Counted from the first letter of the stretch, positions 53,401 through 61,989 are shown. The stretch: 64,000 nucleotides of DNA from Balneola sp. (GCA_017643645.1 JAEPNB010000002.1:248001-312000); one strand, 5' to 3'. The notes: generated by a model not told the origin, from the sequence alone. Made by a program: numbers and translations.

Positions 53401-54089
53401 ATAGATATTTGTTGGGAAGAGCGGTTGAATCATCAAAAGAAAAGCCGTTGATTTATAACGAAAACCAGCAATACATCCATTATAATAAAGGATCGTTGGT
53501 TCTGTATGCATTAAGTGATTACATCGGTGAGGAAAATATGAATGCTGCTTTAAGCAGATATATTGATGCCGTTGCTTTTCAAAATCCGCCTTATACAACC
53601 GCAACTGAATTCCTTTCTTATCTGGATGAAGCAACTCCGGATTCACTAAAGTATTTACTGGAAGATATGTTCAGAACAATTACGCTCTATGATAACAGTG
53701 TAAAAGAAGCTTCTTTTGAAACACTTGAAGACAGTACTTTCAAAGTTGATCTGGAATTTTATGCCACAAAGTACAGAACCAGTGAGGAAGGAAAACGATC
53801 ATATAAAAACACCGCAGGCGATAGTCTTTCAGTTGAGATAGAAGGACGGAGAAGACCGTTGCAATCGTTACCACTTGAGGACTGGATCGATGTGGGAGTA
53901 TTTGGGTTGGATGAAGACGGTAAAGAAACTGTGCTGTATCTTAAAAAACACAAGATCACAGAGATCGAGAATATGGTAAGTATAACAGTAGATGAAAAAC
54001 CTGTTTCAGCAGGAATTGATCCATACAATAAGCTGATCGATACGGATTCGAACGATAATAAAAGAGTGCTGAAAGAGGAGACTGAATAA
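50427..54089 (+). CDS. ABC-2-type permease fused to a periplasmic M1-family metallopeptidase-like domain
   Basis: 1220 residues. Two groups of ABC-2 helices at about residues 10-260 and 325-600, the second ending before a periplasmic module. Residues ~640-820 are a beta-rich M1 N-domain; the catalytic-like HEVAHQWW starts at H939 and the third zinc glutamate is E963 (19 residues after H943; the classical spacing is 18). The classical GxMEN loop is replaced by GGFAQSFANTIPY near 900. It could be a transporter coupled to a peptidase or a substrate-recognition domain. It is likely one unit with the preceding ATPase. The stop codon lies in a GAATAACGAATATTGAATAA repeat. Confidence 0.9.
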   Translation: MFYSIFSFEIRYWFRKPLFYIYCGIMFFLSTFIMAAAAGIFEGITATINSVTIVNSAIAINGMLNEMNVIMFFLLPSIIGGTIFKDFDNEMHSVTFSYPFKKWEYLLAKFLSGLTITIIVMLFAAIGIMLGSVMPGTNPELLGPFVLMNYVQSFIYYLIPNLIFYGAIVFAVVTFTRNVSVGFLTVLGLIIIQTFAAVLTQDSDSKILSAILDPFGAQANNYYTEYWTIYERNENPLPFGDIILYNRLLWTGIGLLVFGFVYRTFSFDQEAFSFSFFKRKEGKAVTKKNFGSIMAVKLPKVNLDFSFIESFKTAWLISNHDFKYIIKSWAFIIITILGLLLSLVTITVSAEIYGTNTLPVTWQMLEFPGLFFGLFINLLTFLYAGMLIHRSRTDKIDQLVHSTPMPNWAILLSKFFALVKMQAVLLLGIMFLGMGIQIFAGYFNFEIGQYLFELYGIKLVHVVIWGLLAIFVHTLFKNFYMGFFLLLIVSIGLNFIDQIGVEQMIFKFNQSPGTAYSDMNGYGSTLSPYYIYKLYWLLLGTALYVLSIIFFRRGVPDSISERFSDARKAFTPILKAVFSISLIGFLSMGTWIYYVNNVENENLSSKELEKRLADWEKNYGKFENIAQPRIVDVNVDLDIYPESRDFEARGKYILVNKTDVAIDSIHIDHGGFITEFGFEKPSELVLEDDSMNYDIYQLSEALQPGDSVVFTFKISNEPNGIFRNNSPIRANGTFVNNSLFPRIGYNPASELRGEESREKFDLPPKERMASQTDSAALQNTYIAYDADWVDFETTISTSAEQIAIAPGYLQDEWTENGRRYFHYKMDSKMLNFYSFISAEFEVAKDSWNDIPIEVYYHKDHDYNIDRMIKGVKRSLDYYTEEFSPYQHKQVRIIEFPRTGGGFAQSFANTIPYSEAIGFIAEVDEENEDGVDYPFSITAHEVAHQWWAHQVIGANVQGATVMSESMSEYSSLKVLEKEYGEDKMRIFLKDALDRYLLGRAVESSKEKPLIYNENQQYIHYNKGSLVLYALSDYIGEENMNAALSRYIDAVAFQNPPYTTATEFLSYLDEATPDSLKYLLEDMFRTITLYDNSVKEASFETLEDSTFKVDLEFYATKYRTSEEGKRSYKNTAGDSLSVEIEGRRRPLQSLPLEDWIDVGVFGLDEDGKETVLYLKKHKITEIENMVSITVDEKPVSAGIDPYNKLIDTDSNDNKRVLKEETE

Positions 54090-54209
54090 CGAATATTGAA
54101 TAACGATCAAGAAATATCGAACTGCTTCAAGTTGTGATATATTGTGTTTAAGGTTTGTCTTCTTTTATTCTCTGGCTATCTTCTTTGAGATAAAAACAAA
54201 TCTGAGGTC

Positions 54210-54878
54210 ATGGGTGCAATTCAGAAGTCTACTCTGGAGTTTTTAAACCAGTTAAAGGTCAACAACAACCGTGAATGGTTTGAGCGTAATAAAGAACGTT
54301 ACAGAACTGCACATGAAAATATGATCGGTTTCATGGATGCTATGATCGCTGAGATGAATAAGGTGGATAATATCGAAACCATTTCAGGGAAAAAGTCTCT
54401 TTTCAGAATTTACAGAGATGTTCGTTTCTCAAAAGATAAATCACCATATAAGCCGTATTTCGGAGCCAGAATGGCACGTGCAACTAAATGGCTGAGAGGT
54501 GGCCATTATATTCATATCGAGCCCGGGAATTGTTTTATAGCAGCAGGTTTTTTTAGTCCTAATTCAGCAGATCTTAAATTGATCAGAGAAGATATCGCTC
54601 ATGATTCCAAACCATTAAAAAAGATATTAGCAGATCCTGATTTCAAAAAAATATGGGGAACCTTTCAAGGCGACGCCGTAAAAACAGCGCCAAGAGGTTT
54701 TGAAAAGGATCATCCTGATATTGAGTTAATACGGTTCAAACAATTCCATTTGTCCCATAAATTTTCAGACGAGGAAGTGCTTTCGGAGGATTTTATATTT
54801 GAAGTAGTAAAATCCTTTCTGGTTATCCGCCCCTATTTCGATTACATGAGCGAAGTGCTTACCCGTGATATGAAATAG
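54210..54878 (+). CDS. DUF2461 (TIGR02453) family protein
   Basis: 222 residues. LEFLNQLKVNNNREWFERNK at the start, FRIYRDVRFSKDKSPYKPYF in the middle and GGHYIHIEPGNCFIAAGFF are the family hallmarks. Widespread, function unknown, no signal peptide. Monocistronic. Confidence 0.92.
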   Translation: MGAIQKSTLEFLNQLKVNNNREWFERNKERYRTAHENMIGFMDAMIAEMNKVDNIETISGKKSLFRIYRDVRFSKDKSPYKPYFGARMARATKWLRGGHYIHIEPGNCFIAAGFFSPNSADLKLIREDIAHDSKPLKKILADPDFKKIWGTFQGDAVKTAPRGFEKDHPDIELIRFKQFHLSHKFSDEEVLSEDFIFEVVKSFLVIRPYFDYMSEVLTRDMK

Positions 54879-55024
54879 TAAAAGATCAGTGTAAATATAT
54901 TGGAATCTTCTGGTCACATCCATTCCTCAAGAATAGACTCCGCCAGTGGCAGAATTAAATAAAGGAACTAATTCGATAAGATTTCCTTTAAGCTATTATC
55001 TAACATAAACTAACGGAGATTTTT

Positions 55025-55222
55025 ATGAAGAAGACAATCGGACAGATTATGGGAGCCGGAGGTTTAATAGGCGTTATTTATTACGGCTACATGTATTTTC
55101 AGGATTCCGAGTCATTTGAAGCATTTGGAGCCGATGTAGCGGTTAGTACAGGTGATTATGTTCCTGTTCTGATATCTGCAGTAGTTATGCTGGCCGGTAT
55201 TTTGATCGCAAGGTCCAAGTAA
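55025..55222 (+). CDS. Small membrane protein, two helices
   Basis: 65 residues with MGAGGLIGVIYYGYMYFQ and VPVLISAVVMLAGILIARSK, both hydrophobic, separated by an acidic stretch. No family recognised. A ribosome-binding site AACGGAGATTTTT precedes the ATG. It is followed 39 bases later by a second tiny membrane gene, so the two may share a transcript. Confidence 0.8.
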   Translation: MKKTIGQIMGAGGLIGVIYYGYMYFQDSESFEAFGADVAVSTGDYVPVLISAVVMLAGILIARSK

Positions 55223-55261
55223 ACAGAGACTAGATTTTATTAAGAGAAAAAGGAGAGAACC

Positions 55262-55429
55262 ATGTTAAGATGGAGTATTACACTATTTATTATAGCGTTA
55301 ATTGCAGCTGTATTAGGTTTTGGTGGCATTGCCGGTGCAGCAGCAGGTATTGCTGAAATATGTTTTTATATATTTTTAATTTTATTTGTGCTTTCATTAC
55401 TATTTGGGAGAAGAAAAAATCCTACTTAA
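55262..55429 (+). CDS. DUF1328/YtjA-like small membrane protein
   Basis: 55 residues: [20 protein letters not shown] at the start, then [20 protein letters not shown] and a basic end GRRKNPT. Two helices; matches the YtjA/DUF1328 pattern, a stress-associated family of unknown mechanism. Strong ribosome-binding site (AAAAAGGAGAGAACC). It is followed closely by the cardiolipin-synthase-like gene. Confidence 0.9.
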   Translation: MLRWSITLFIIALIAAVLGFGGIAGAAAGIAEICFYIFLILFVLSLLFGRRKNPT

Positions 55430-55439
55430 AAAATGATAT

Positions 55440-56582
55440 ATGGGGTATCAGCAAGCCCTTGAACAAACTATCGGGGTGCCGTTTACCGAAGGCAATTCTG
55501 TAACTGTATTAAAAAATGGGGACGAAATATTTCCGTCCATGAAAGATGCTGTCTCAAAGGCACAAAGATCAATTTCTTTTTTGACTTTCGTGTATTGGCA
55601 GGGAAAAATTGCAGTTGAATTTGCTGAGTTATTTTCAAAAAAAGCCAGGGAAGGGGTAAGGGTAAAAGTGCTTCTTGATTCATACGGAGCTTTTCCAATG
55701 CGTCAGGAACTTGTTGACCTAATGATCGATTCGGGAGTTGAAGTGGTATGGTTTCGTCCGCTTTCCAGATGGAAAGTTTGGAAAATGGACAACAGAACAC
55801 ATCGTAAAATTCTTATCTGTGACGACAAAACAGCATTTACAGGTGGAGTTGGTATAGCTGAAGAGTGGACCGGTGATGCCGGAAATAAAGACGAATGGAG
55901 AGAAACTCATTTTAAAATAGAAGGACCCTCTGTTGAGGGAATTAAAGCAGCTTTTACTGAAAACTGGATCGAAGCGGGAAATGAGTTGGAAATAAATAAA
56001 AGCGAAACAAACACATTACACAGTACCGGTTCTGCAAAAATTCAGACTGTTCGTACTTCTGCTTCTGTACGATGGAGTGATATTGTTCTTTTGTATCAAT
56101 CTTTAATTGAATTGGCTGAAAAAAGGATTCTTATTCAGACAGCATATTTTAATCCTGATGAAAAGCTTGTAGAACTACTGAGTAAACGAGCCAAAGAAGG
56201 TATAGAAGTAAAGATCATTTTCCCTGGGAAGTACACAGATCAAAGAGCTACTAAAATAATGGCCGGCCACAGTTTTGAAAGATTACTGGAAGCAGGAGTG
56301 GAGTTATTCTATTATCAGAAAACAATGATGCATGCCAAAGTAATTATGGTTGATGATGAGCTGTCTTGTATAGGATCAGCAAATTTCAACCATCGTTCTA
56401 TGCTAAAAGACGATGAGATCAATCTGGTTATGATCGACAAAAGTATATTTAAAGAACTTTTTGCTCACTTCGAAGAAGACCTGAATCACTGTGAGCGTAT
56501 TACAAATTTCAGATGGAAAAAAAGAGATTCCGTCAAAAGAGCTTTGGAAGTAATCGTTCGTCCATTTAGACAACAACTGTAA
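55440..56582 (+). CDS. Cardiolipin synthase-like phospholipase D-family protein
   Basis: 380 residues with two HKD motifs, THRKILICDDKTAFTGG near residue 120 and MHAKVIMVDDELSCIGSANF near residue 301. No N-terminal membrane helix, shorter than the ~480-residue Cls, so it resembles ClsB or another soluble PLD-type enzyme. Acts on phospholipid head groups (family knowledge). 10 bases after the DUF1328 gene. Confidence 0.88.
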   Translation: MGYQQALEQTIGVPFTEGNSVTVLKNGDEIFPSMKDAVSKAQRSISFLTFVYWQGKIAVEFAELFSKKAREGVRVKVLLDSYGAFPMRQELVDLMIDSGVEVVWFRPLSRWKVWKMDNRTHRKILICDDKTAFTGGVGIAEEWTGDAGNKDEWRETHFKIEGPSVEGIKAAFTENWIEAGNELEINKSETNTLHSTGSAKIQTVRTSASVRWSDIVLLYQSLIELAEKRILIQTAYFNPDEKLVELLSKRAKEGIEVKIIFPGKYTDQRATKIMAGHSFERLLEAGVELFYYQKTMMHAKVIMVDDELSCIGSANFNHRSMLKDDEINLVMIDKSIFKELFAHFEEDLNHCERITNFRWKKRDSVKRALEVIVRPFRQQL

Positions 56583-56629
56583 TACGTGTTTTTCTTATAC
56601 CTGATCACAAAAAAGAGAGGGATCTGTTT

Positions 56630-57508
56630 TTATAATTGTATCTCAGGTTGATTCGTTAGATCACAAAGTTCTTCGCTGATTTCCCATAACTTTTTTGCAG
56701 CTTCCATATCTCTGGCTTGTTTTTTAGGGGCAACTGCTTTCTTGTTTTTGAAGTAGGCACCATTTGCATTTTCAACTTCATCAGAGCTGGCCAGATAAAC
56801 AGGTGTTTCGGCACCTTCTTTGTTCGAAGTCATAAATACACCGAATACTTTGTAAAATAAACTTATATACCATTCCCCACTTTGTCCAAAATTAGAGCCA
56901 ACCACTCCCGGGTGGAGGCAGTTGGCCGTTACGTCGCTATCCTTTAATCGTTCAGCCAATTCTTTAGTAAAAAGAATATTAAAGAGTTTAGAATTTCCGT
57001 AAGCTTTCATTGGGGTAAAATTCTCTTGAAGTTGAATGTTCTCAGGATCAAATTCCCCGGACCGGTGTGCATCAGAAGCTACGTTTACAATACGCGCTTT
57101 TTTGGCTGTTTTTATATTATCCAGCAACAGATTAGTAAAGAGGAAATAACCAATGTGATTGACGGCAAAAGTTTCTTCCAGTCCATCCACAGTTTCATTT
57201 CTTTCGGAAGCTATAAAACCATGATTATTAATAAGAACGTCTATTTTTTTGTATCGTGATGTGATCTCCTCAGCTGCCTTGTGTATTTCCTTCTGAATAG
57301 AAAAATCACATATCACAATTGCTATTCCTGCATCATCTACAGTTTGCAGAATTTCATTTTTTGCCTGGATGGCTTTGTCTTCATTTCTGCAAACCATGAC
57401 AATGTAAGCGCCTTTTTTTGCGAGAGCTTTTGCAGTTTCGAAGCCTATTCCGGAATTAGCGCCTGTAATTACGCATAGTTTGTTGGTCATATCCATAGTT
57501 GAAATCAT
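56630..57508 (-). CDS. Short-chain dehydrogenase/reductase (retinol-dehydrogenase-like)
   Basis: 292 residues. Cofactor motif CVITGANSGIGFETAKALAK near residue 12, INNHG-like NNHGF, catalytic AYGNSKLFNILFT in place of the classical YxxxK (Y-G-N-S-K kept). NAD(P) oxidoreductase of unknown substrate. Alternate starts at MDMTNK or MTNK are possible. Confidence 0.9.
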   Translation of the reverse strand: MISTMDMTNKLCVITGANSGIGFETAKALAKKGAYIVMVCRNEDKAIQAKNEILQTVDDAGIAIVICDFSIQKEIHKAAEEITSRYKKIDVLINNHGFIASERNETVDGLEETFAVNHIGYFLFTNLLLDNIKTAKKARIVNVASDAHRSGEFDPENIQLQENFTPMKAYGNSKLFNILFTKELAERLKDSDVTANCLHPGVVGSNFGQSGEWYISLFYKVFGVFMTSNKEGAETPVYLASSDEVENANGAYFKNKKAVAPKKQARDMEAAKKLWEISEELCDLTNQPEIQL

Positions 57509-57579
57509 TTTTATTTTTCTACACGTTAATCTAAACTCAAAGGTTCAGAATTCCTTATTTTTTCATAAACTTTAAGATT

Positions 57580-57945
57580 ATGATTCAGGAATACCTTAAT
57601 TCAGTTGAAAAATTTATAGTAGTCGGTGATCGGGTACTCATCAAACCACGGGATATGGAAACTCATACTCGGAGTGGACTGGTGTTGCCGGCTTCTGTAA
57701 AGGAAAAAGAAGAGATCCAAAGTGGTTATATCGTAAAAACAGGTCCGGGTTATCCTATTCCCAACACAGATGTTGAAGAAAGCTGGAAAGCTAATGAGGA
57801 TACAAAGTATATCGGTATGCAAGCCAACGCAGGCGACTTAGCTATTTTCCTGAAAAGCAGGGCGCATGAAATTGAATTCGAAAATGAGAAATATCTGATT
57901 GTACCGCACAGTGCTGTTCTTTTGTTGATCAGAGATGAAAACTGA
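57580..57945 (+). CDS. GroES/Cpn10-like co-chaperonin, orphan
   Basis: 121 residues. GDRVLIKPRDMETHTRSGLV and VLPASVKEKEEIQSGYIVKT match the Cpn10 fold and mobile-loop position, and KYLIVPHSAVLLLI the C-terminal strand. An insert of about 25 residues (YPIPNTDVEESWKANEDTKY) lengthens it against the usual 95. No groEL is next to it, so it is probably a second GroES-like protein with another partner. Ends just before a GAATAACAAATATTGAATAA repeat. Confidence 0.85.
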   Translation: MIQEYLNSVEKFIVVGDRVLIKPRDMETHTRSGLVLPASVKEKEEIQSGYIVKTGPGYPIPNTDVEESWKANEDTKYIGMQANAGDLAIFLKSRAHEIEFENEKYLIVPHSAVLLLIRDEN

Positions 57946-58032
57946 TTGAATAACAAATATTGAATAAGGAATAACGAAGTGTTTTTGAAACAAATAATAA
58001 TTCATTATTGGGTAGTCAATATTCGTTATTCC
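57946..58032. repeat. Inverted GAATAACGAATATT repeat between the Cpn10 and DUF1801 genes
   Basis: GGAATAACGAA (57968-57978) and its exact complement TTCGTTATTCC (58022-58032). Members of the same family are at 54079-54104 and near 15547-15573. The DUF1801 gene reads through it: its last residues RNNEY and its stop codon are repeat sequence. Confidence 0.7.
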
Positions 58033-58393
58033 TCTTTGGTTTGTATGGGACAGACTCATCCAAAAAAAGTGCTTCGTTTATGATCTCATTCATTAGTTTT
58101 TTGGGGATTTCATCAACCGATGCGTATTCAGCACTCAGTACTTGTTTCCTGCCTTTGCTTTCCAGTAAACCTTGTTCGTTAGACATCTCGTATCCTCTTA
58201 AAAAGCAGATCGCGATTTTATCGGGTTTTACAGGATTCAGATAGCAAACCCATGTGTTTTGATAATAAAATGGAATCTTATATCTGATCTTACTTGTAAC
58301 AGCAGGGAAGGAGGTTAACAGATCATGAAAGTATAAAAGCACCTCCTGTTCATCTCCTTCAAAGCCATAAATGTAATCTTCAACAGTTTGCAT
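58016..58393 (-). CDS. DUF1801 (YdhG-like) protein
   Basis: 125 residues. EVLLYFHDLLTSFPAVTSKI, then RYKIPFYYQNTWVCYLNPVK and PDKIAICFLRGYEMSNEQGL match DUF1801. Function unknown. The end NNEY and stop lie in an intergenic repeat. Confidence 0.85.
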   Translation of the reverse strand: MQTVEDYIYGFEGDEQEVLLYFHDLLTSFPAVTSKIRYKIPFYYQNTWVCYLNPVKPDKIAICFLRGYEMSNEQGLLESKGRKQVLSAEYASVDEIPKKLMNEIINEALFLDESVPYKPKRNNEY

Positions 58394-58483
58394 ACAGGAG
58401 ATTACTAAAAATTCGGTATCAAAAAAAAGTGGCTCCCAAAATTAATTGAAAGCCACTCTCTTGATGAATAGGTCTCTCTCAAC

Positions 58484-58996
58484 CTAGTTTCTTTTAACTT
58501 CTCCGAAATCTATAATGTGTTTGTAAACAAAAGGATTGCCTTTATAATTAATTACACCGCCTCCTCTAATTTTACCATATAGAAATTCTTCAGCCTCTAA
58601 ACTAATAACACCTCCATCTTCTATAGAAGCGAACATAGAGTCGGCTTTTACAGAGCTGAGATTAATAATGCCACCGTTTTTTACACTGATGTCTACAATT
58701 TTTGGTGCTCCGATAACAACTTCAGCTTTGCAATTATCATAGCCTTCTAGTTTTGATAAGTGTAATCTGTTATCTATAACAGTCGCTTTAAAGGTATCAA
58801 CACATGGACCTTCACCGTTTATTTGTAGAGTATTTTTTTCGCTGTATAGCACAACTATATTTCCCGCCGATTCTATAGATAAATCAGAAAACGGTTCTAC
58901 TGAAATTTGTTTTGTTACCCAGTCGTTAGGGGTAATATCAGTTGTTGGCGCTAATGGCACCAGCAATGATAAAAGAGAAAGGATTAGGATTTTCAT
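58484..58996 (-). CDS. Secreted GIN-domain (DUF2807-like) protein
   Basis: 170 residues from the ATG at 58996, which has an AGAGAG ribosome-binding site; upstream starts lack one. Signal peptide in the first 20 residues, then a beta-rich repeat domain: ISVEPFSDLSIESAGNIVVL, DISVKNGGIINLSSVKADS and GGVISLEAEEFLYGKIRGGG, as in head GIN domains. Function unknown. Confidence 0.8.
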   Translation of the reverse strand: MKILILSLLSLLVPLAPTTDITPNDWVTKQISVEPFSDLSIESAGNIVVLYSEKNTLQINGEGPCVDTFKATVIDNRLHLSKLEGYDNCKAEVVIGAPKIVDISVKNGGIINLSSVKADSMFASIEDGGVISLEAEEFLYGKIRGGGVINYKGNPFVYKHIIDFGEVKRN

Positions 58997-59224
58997 GATT
59001 GTACTCTCTGATTTTGGTTCTTGATGATAGTCTTGAACCTTAGACGAGTGCAATCTTAGTTAGTTGCGACAGAAGATGTTAAATAAATGTTAAAAACAGG
59101 AAAAGTGAGAAGTTAAAAGAGAAAAAACAGCTCACTTCTAATTTATTTTCTGTGAGTAAGAATTGAAAAGCGATCAGAAAAATTACAGTTAGAATAAATC
59201 TGAATTCACATAGAGTTCAAGTCA

Positions 59225-59971
59225 TTAAATGCTCGTATTAAGTTCAGCTCTCCAGGCATTTAGTCTGTCAAAAGCTTCAAGCATTCCGGAACCGTACCAA
59301 CTAAACCATTCTCCATTAATTAGTTCAATTTTAGCATCAGGACAGACCTCCTGAATTTCTTCAATGTGTTTTTGTTTGAAAGGGAAGGGTTCGCTACTCA
59401 AAAGGATCAATTCCGGATTTTGATCTTGGAGTTCGTCTAGAGAAATCTGAGGATAACGTTGCTGATCAGAAAAAACATTTTCCAGATTATAATGCTTCAT
59501 TACAGAATCAATATAAGTTCCACCGGCGGCAACCATCCACGGATCTTTCCATATGAAGTAAGCTGTTTTTAAAGACGGGTACGTCGGAGATGCAGATAGC
59601 AAAACCATAATTTCATCAACAAGCCTTTGAGCATTTGATGCCAATCCTAAGTCTCCGCCGAGCTCACATATTGCATTTATCGCATCATTTATAGTATCAA
59701 TTTCTGTGACATTTACTTCCGCATGAGCCTGAAGTTCTTGTACATCTTCTTTTCTGTTCTCTTCGTGATTGGCAATAATGTAATCAGGGTTCAGAGAAAG
59801 TATCTTTTCAATATTCGGATTTTTTGTTCCGCCGATAATGGGGATCTCCTTTACCAGTTCCTCAGGGTGGATACAAAAACGGGTTCTGCCAACAAGTCTG
59901 TTGCCTAGTCCCAGATCCAACACTAATTGTGTGAGGCTCGGAACCAGGCTTATGATTCTCTGATAAGACAT
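59225..59971 (-). CDS. Helical-backbone metal-receptor/BtuF-like protein without signal peptide
   Basis: 248 residues. RIISLVPSLTQLVLDLGLGN, LVGRTRFCIHPEE, IGGTKNPNIEKILSLNPDYI and LINGEWFSWYGSGML match the cobalamin-binding/helical-backbone metal-receptor family. The N-terminus is MSYQRIISLVPS, no signal peptide or lipobox, so it seems cytoplasmic. No ABC transporter genes are adjacent. Ligand unknown. Confidence 0.85.
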   Translation of the reverse strand: MSYQRIISLVPSLTQLVLDLGLGNRLVGRTRFCIHPEELVKEIPIIGGTKNPNIEKILSLNPDYIIANHEENRKEDVQELQAHAEVNVTEIDTINDAINAICELGGDLGLASNAQRLVDEIMVLLSASPTYPSLKTAYFIWKDPWMVAAGGTYIDSVMKHYNLENVFSDQQRYPQISLDELQDQNPELILLSSEPFPFKQKHIEEIQEVCPDAKIELINGEWFSWYGSGMLEAFDRLNAWRAELNTSI

Positions 59972-60045
59972 TTCCGGAAATTGAATTATTTTTAGAATTA
60001 ATATGTAAGATAACCAATCAACAACGGAACCAATAACCCCCGATA

Positions 60046-61074
60046 ATGGAATTAGGCATATTCACTTTTGTAGATAATAATCCGGATCCGAATTCCGGGG
60101 AGAAATTACATCCTTCCAAGCGGTTGCAGAATTTACTGGAAGAAGCTGAATTGGCAGATCAAGCCGGTTTGGATGTTTTTGGGATTGGAGAACATCACCG
60201 TGAAGAGTATGTGGCTTCAGCTCCTGCAGTAATTTTATCAGCTATTGCAGCCAGAACAAAGAATATACGATTAACAAGTACAGTTACGGTTTTAGGTTCT
60301 GAAGATCCGGTGCGGGTTTATCAGCAGTTTGCTACGTTGGATTTACTCTCTAAAGGCAGAGCTGAAATCATGGTTGGAAGAGGTTCATTTATTGAATCGT
60401 TCCCGTTGTTTGGTTATGACCTGCAGAACTACGAAGAGTTGTTTGAAGAGAAATTAGAGCTTTTGATGCAGCTTCGAGAAAATGAAAAAATTACCTGGTC
60501 AGGAAATTTCAGAGCGGCAATTGATGACAAAGGAATATATCCACAGCCGATGCAAACTGAATTACCTATTTGGAGAGCAGTAGGAGGTACGCCAAAATCA
60601 GCATATGTAACCGGCGCTCTGGGATTGCCATTAGCATTGGCAATTATCGGAGGATTGCCCGAGCAGTTCAAGCAATTTGCGGATATTCATGAGCGGGGAG
60701 CAAAAGACAATGGAAAAGAAAAGCCTGCTCTTAGCATTAATTCTCACGGTTTTATTGCAGATGCTTCTGAGGAAGCAAAAGACATTGCTTTCCCTGCGTT
60801 CAAACAGACCATGGATAAGATCGGAAGTGAGAGAGGTTGGGCACCAATGAGCAGAGAACAATTTGAAGCTTCAACAACACTAAAAGGCGCTAATTTCATT
60901 GGAAGTCCACAGGAAATCATTGATAAAATCTTATATCAGCACGAAATTTTCGGGCACGATCGTTTTCTTATGCAAATGAGTGTGGGCAGTGTTCCTCATC
61001 AAAAAATGATGAAATCGATAGAGCTATTTGCTACAGAAGTGGCGCCTGTAGTTAGGAAAGAGTTGGGAGAATGA
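60046..61074 (+). CDS. LLM-class flavin-dependent oxidoreductase
   Basis: 342 residues. MELGIFTFVDNNPDPNSGEK, GIGEHHREEYVASAPAVILS, GRAEIMVGRGSFIESFPLFG and a TIM-barrel typical of bacterial luciferase-like monooxygenases of the Atu2307/SP_0267 type. Uses FMN or F420 (family knowledge); substrate unknown. Divergent from the metal-receptor gene. Confidence 0.9.
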   Translation: MELGIFTFVDNNPDPNSGEKLHPSKRLQNLLEEAELADQAGLDVFGIGEHHREEYVASAPAVILSAIAARTKNIRLTSTVTVLGSEDPVRVYQQFATLDLLSKGRAEIMVGRGSFIESFPLFGYDLQNYEELFEEKLELLMQLRENEKITWSGNFRAAIDDKGIYPQPMQTELPIWRAVGGTPKSAYVTGALGLPLALAIIGGLPEQFKQFADIHERGAKDNGKEKPALSINSHGFIADASEEAKDIAFPAFKQTMDKIGSERGWAPMSREQFEASTTLKGANFIGSPQEIIDKILYQHEIFGHDRFLMQMSVGSVPHQKMMKSIELFATEVAPVVRKELGE

Positions 61075-61082
61075 TTTCATAT

Positions 61083-61114
61083 CTGTAGGGATGATTCATG
61101 AATTGTTCGTACAG
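61083..61114. repeat. Degenerate copy of the ATTCATGAAT palindrome
   Basis: CTGTAGGGATGATTCATG followed by AATTGTTCGTACAG, imperfectly symmetric. Its centre and arms resemble the perfect palindrome at 22747-22790, and it also lies between convergent genes. Confidence 0.6.
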
Positions 61115-61134
61115 ATTAAATTACATTGATGATT

Positions 61135-61989
61135 TTAAGAATACTGACGAAGAATCTCTTTTGCTCTGTGTATATACCCACCTCCAAATAAATTAGCATG
61201 AACCAGGATCGGATACAGGTTACATAGCTCAATACGATCTTCAAAGCCATCCGCTAAAGGATATTCTGATTTATATCCGTCATAAAAGTCAGAGGAAAAT
61301 CCACCGAATAAACGAGTCATGGCAATGTCCATTTCTCTGTGACCATAATAGACTGCAGGGTCGTAAATACTCGCTACTCTACTTTTTGTGAACATGTAAT
61401 TCCCGCTCCACAGATCTCCATGCAGAAGTGCAGGTTGTTCATTAGGGAAAAGGTTTTGAACAGTTTTATGAAATGTATCAACGATCGGAATTAGATTGCT
61501 TTCAAATTCTCCGGACTGAATTCCGAGTTTGATTTGTGGTTCAATTCTTTCGGAGACAAAGAAATCGGCCCAATTTTGTTGTGGATTGTTACTCTGAGCT
61601 AGCTTCCCTATAAAGTTGTCATGATCCAGTCCAAAAGCATCAGCAGAATGTTGGTGAAGTTTTGCCAACTCTGTCCCAAAATTATAAGCGGAATCTGAGT
61701 TACCCGAACCGGGGACAAGTAAACTTAACAGCAGAAAGTTCTTTCCGGTAAGAATCACATCAGGAATTATGAGATTAGTTTTTGCATCAGCGAGCAGTCT
61801 TAATCCTTTAGATTCGGCTTCGAACATATGGTCAGGAGCAGAACTGTTCCATTTAAGGAAAAAGGATTCACCACCAGTCAGCTTTATAATTGAAGCATTA
61901 TTAATATCTCCACCGGATTGAATTTTGGAAGATATAATTTCGTCATTAAGCCTTAACTCAATTACAGATTTTATATGCTCCGGAATCAT
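61135..61989 (-). CDS. Fructosamine-kinase-family protein
   Basis: 284 residues. Kinase catalytic HGDLWSGNYMF near residue 190, followed by DPAVYYGHREMDIAMTRLFG, and GGESFFLKWNSSAP in the N-lobe. Phosphorylates glycated amines in related enzymes; probably part of protein deglycation. It overlaps the phosphatase gene by 4 bases, suggesting linked roles. Confidence 0.9.
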   Translation of the reverse strand: MIPEHIKSVIELRLNDEIISSKIQSGGDINNASIIKLTGGESFFLKWNSSAPDHMFEAESKGLRLLADAKTNLIIPDVILTGKNFLLLSLLVPGSGNSDSAYNFGTELAKLHQHSADAFGLDHDNFIGKLAQSNNPQQNWADFFVSERIEPQIKLGIQSGEFESNLIPIVDTFHKTVQNLFPNEQPALLHGDLWSGNYMFTKSRVASIYDPAVYYGHREMDIAMTRLFGGFSSDFYDGYKSEYPLADGFEDRIELCNLYPILVHANLFGGGYIHRAKEILRQYS

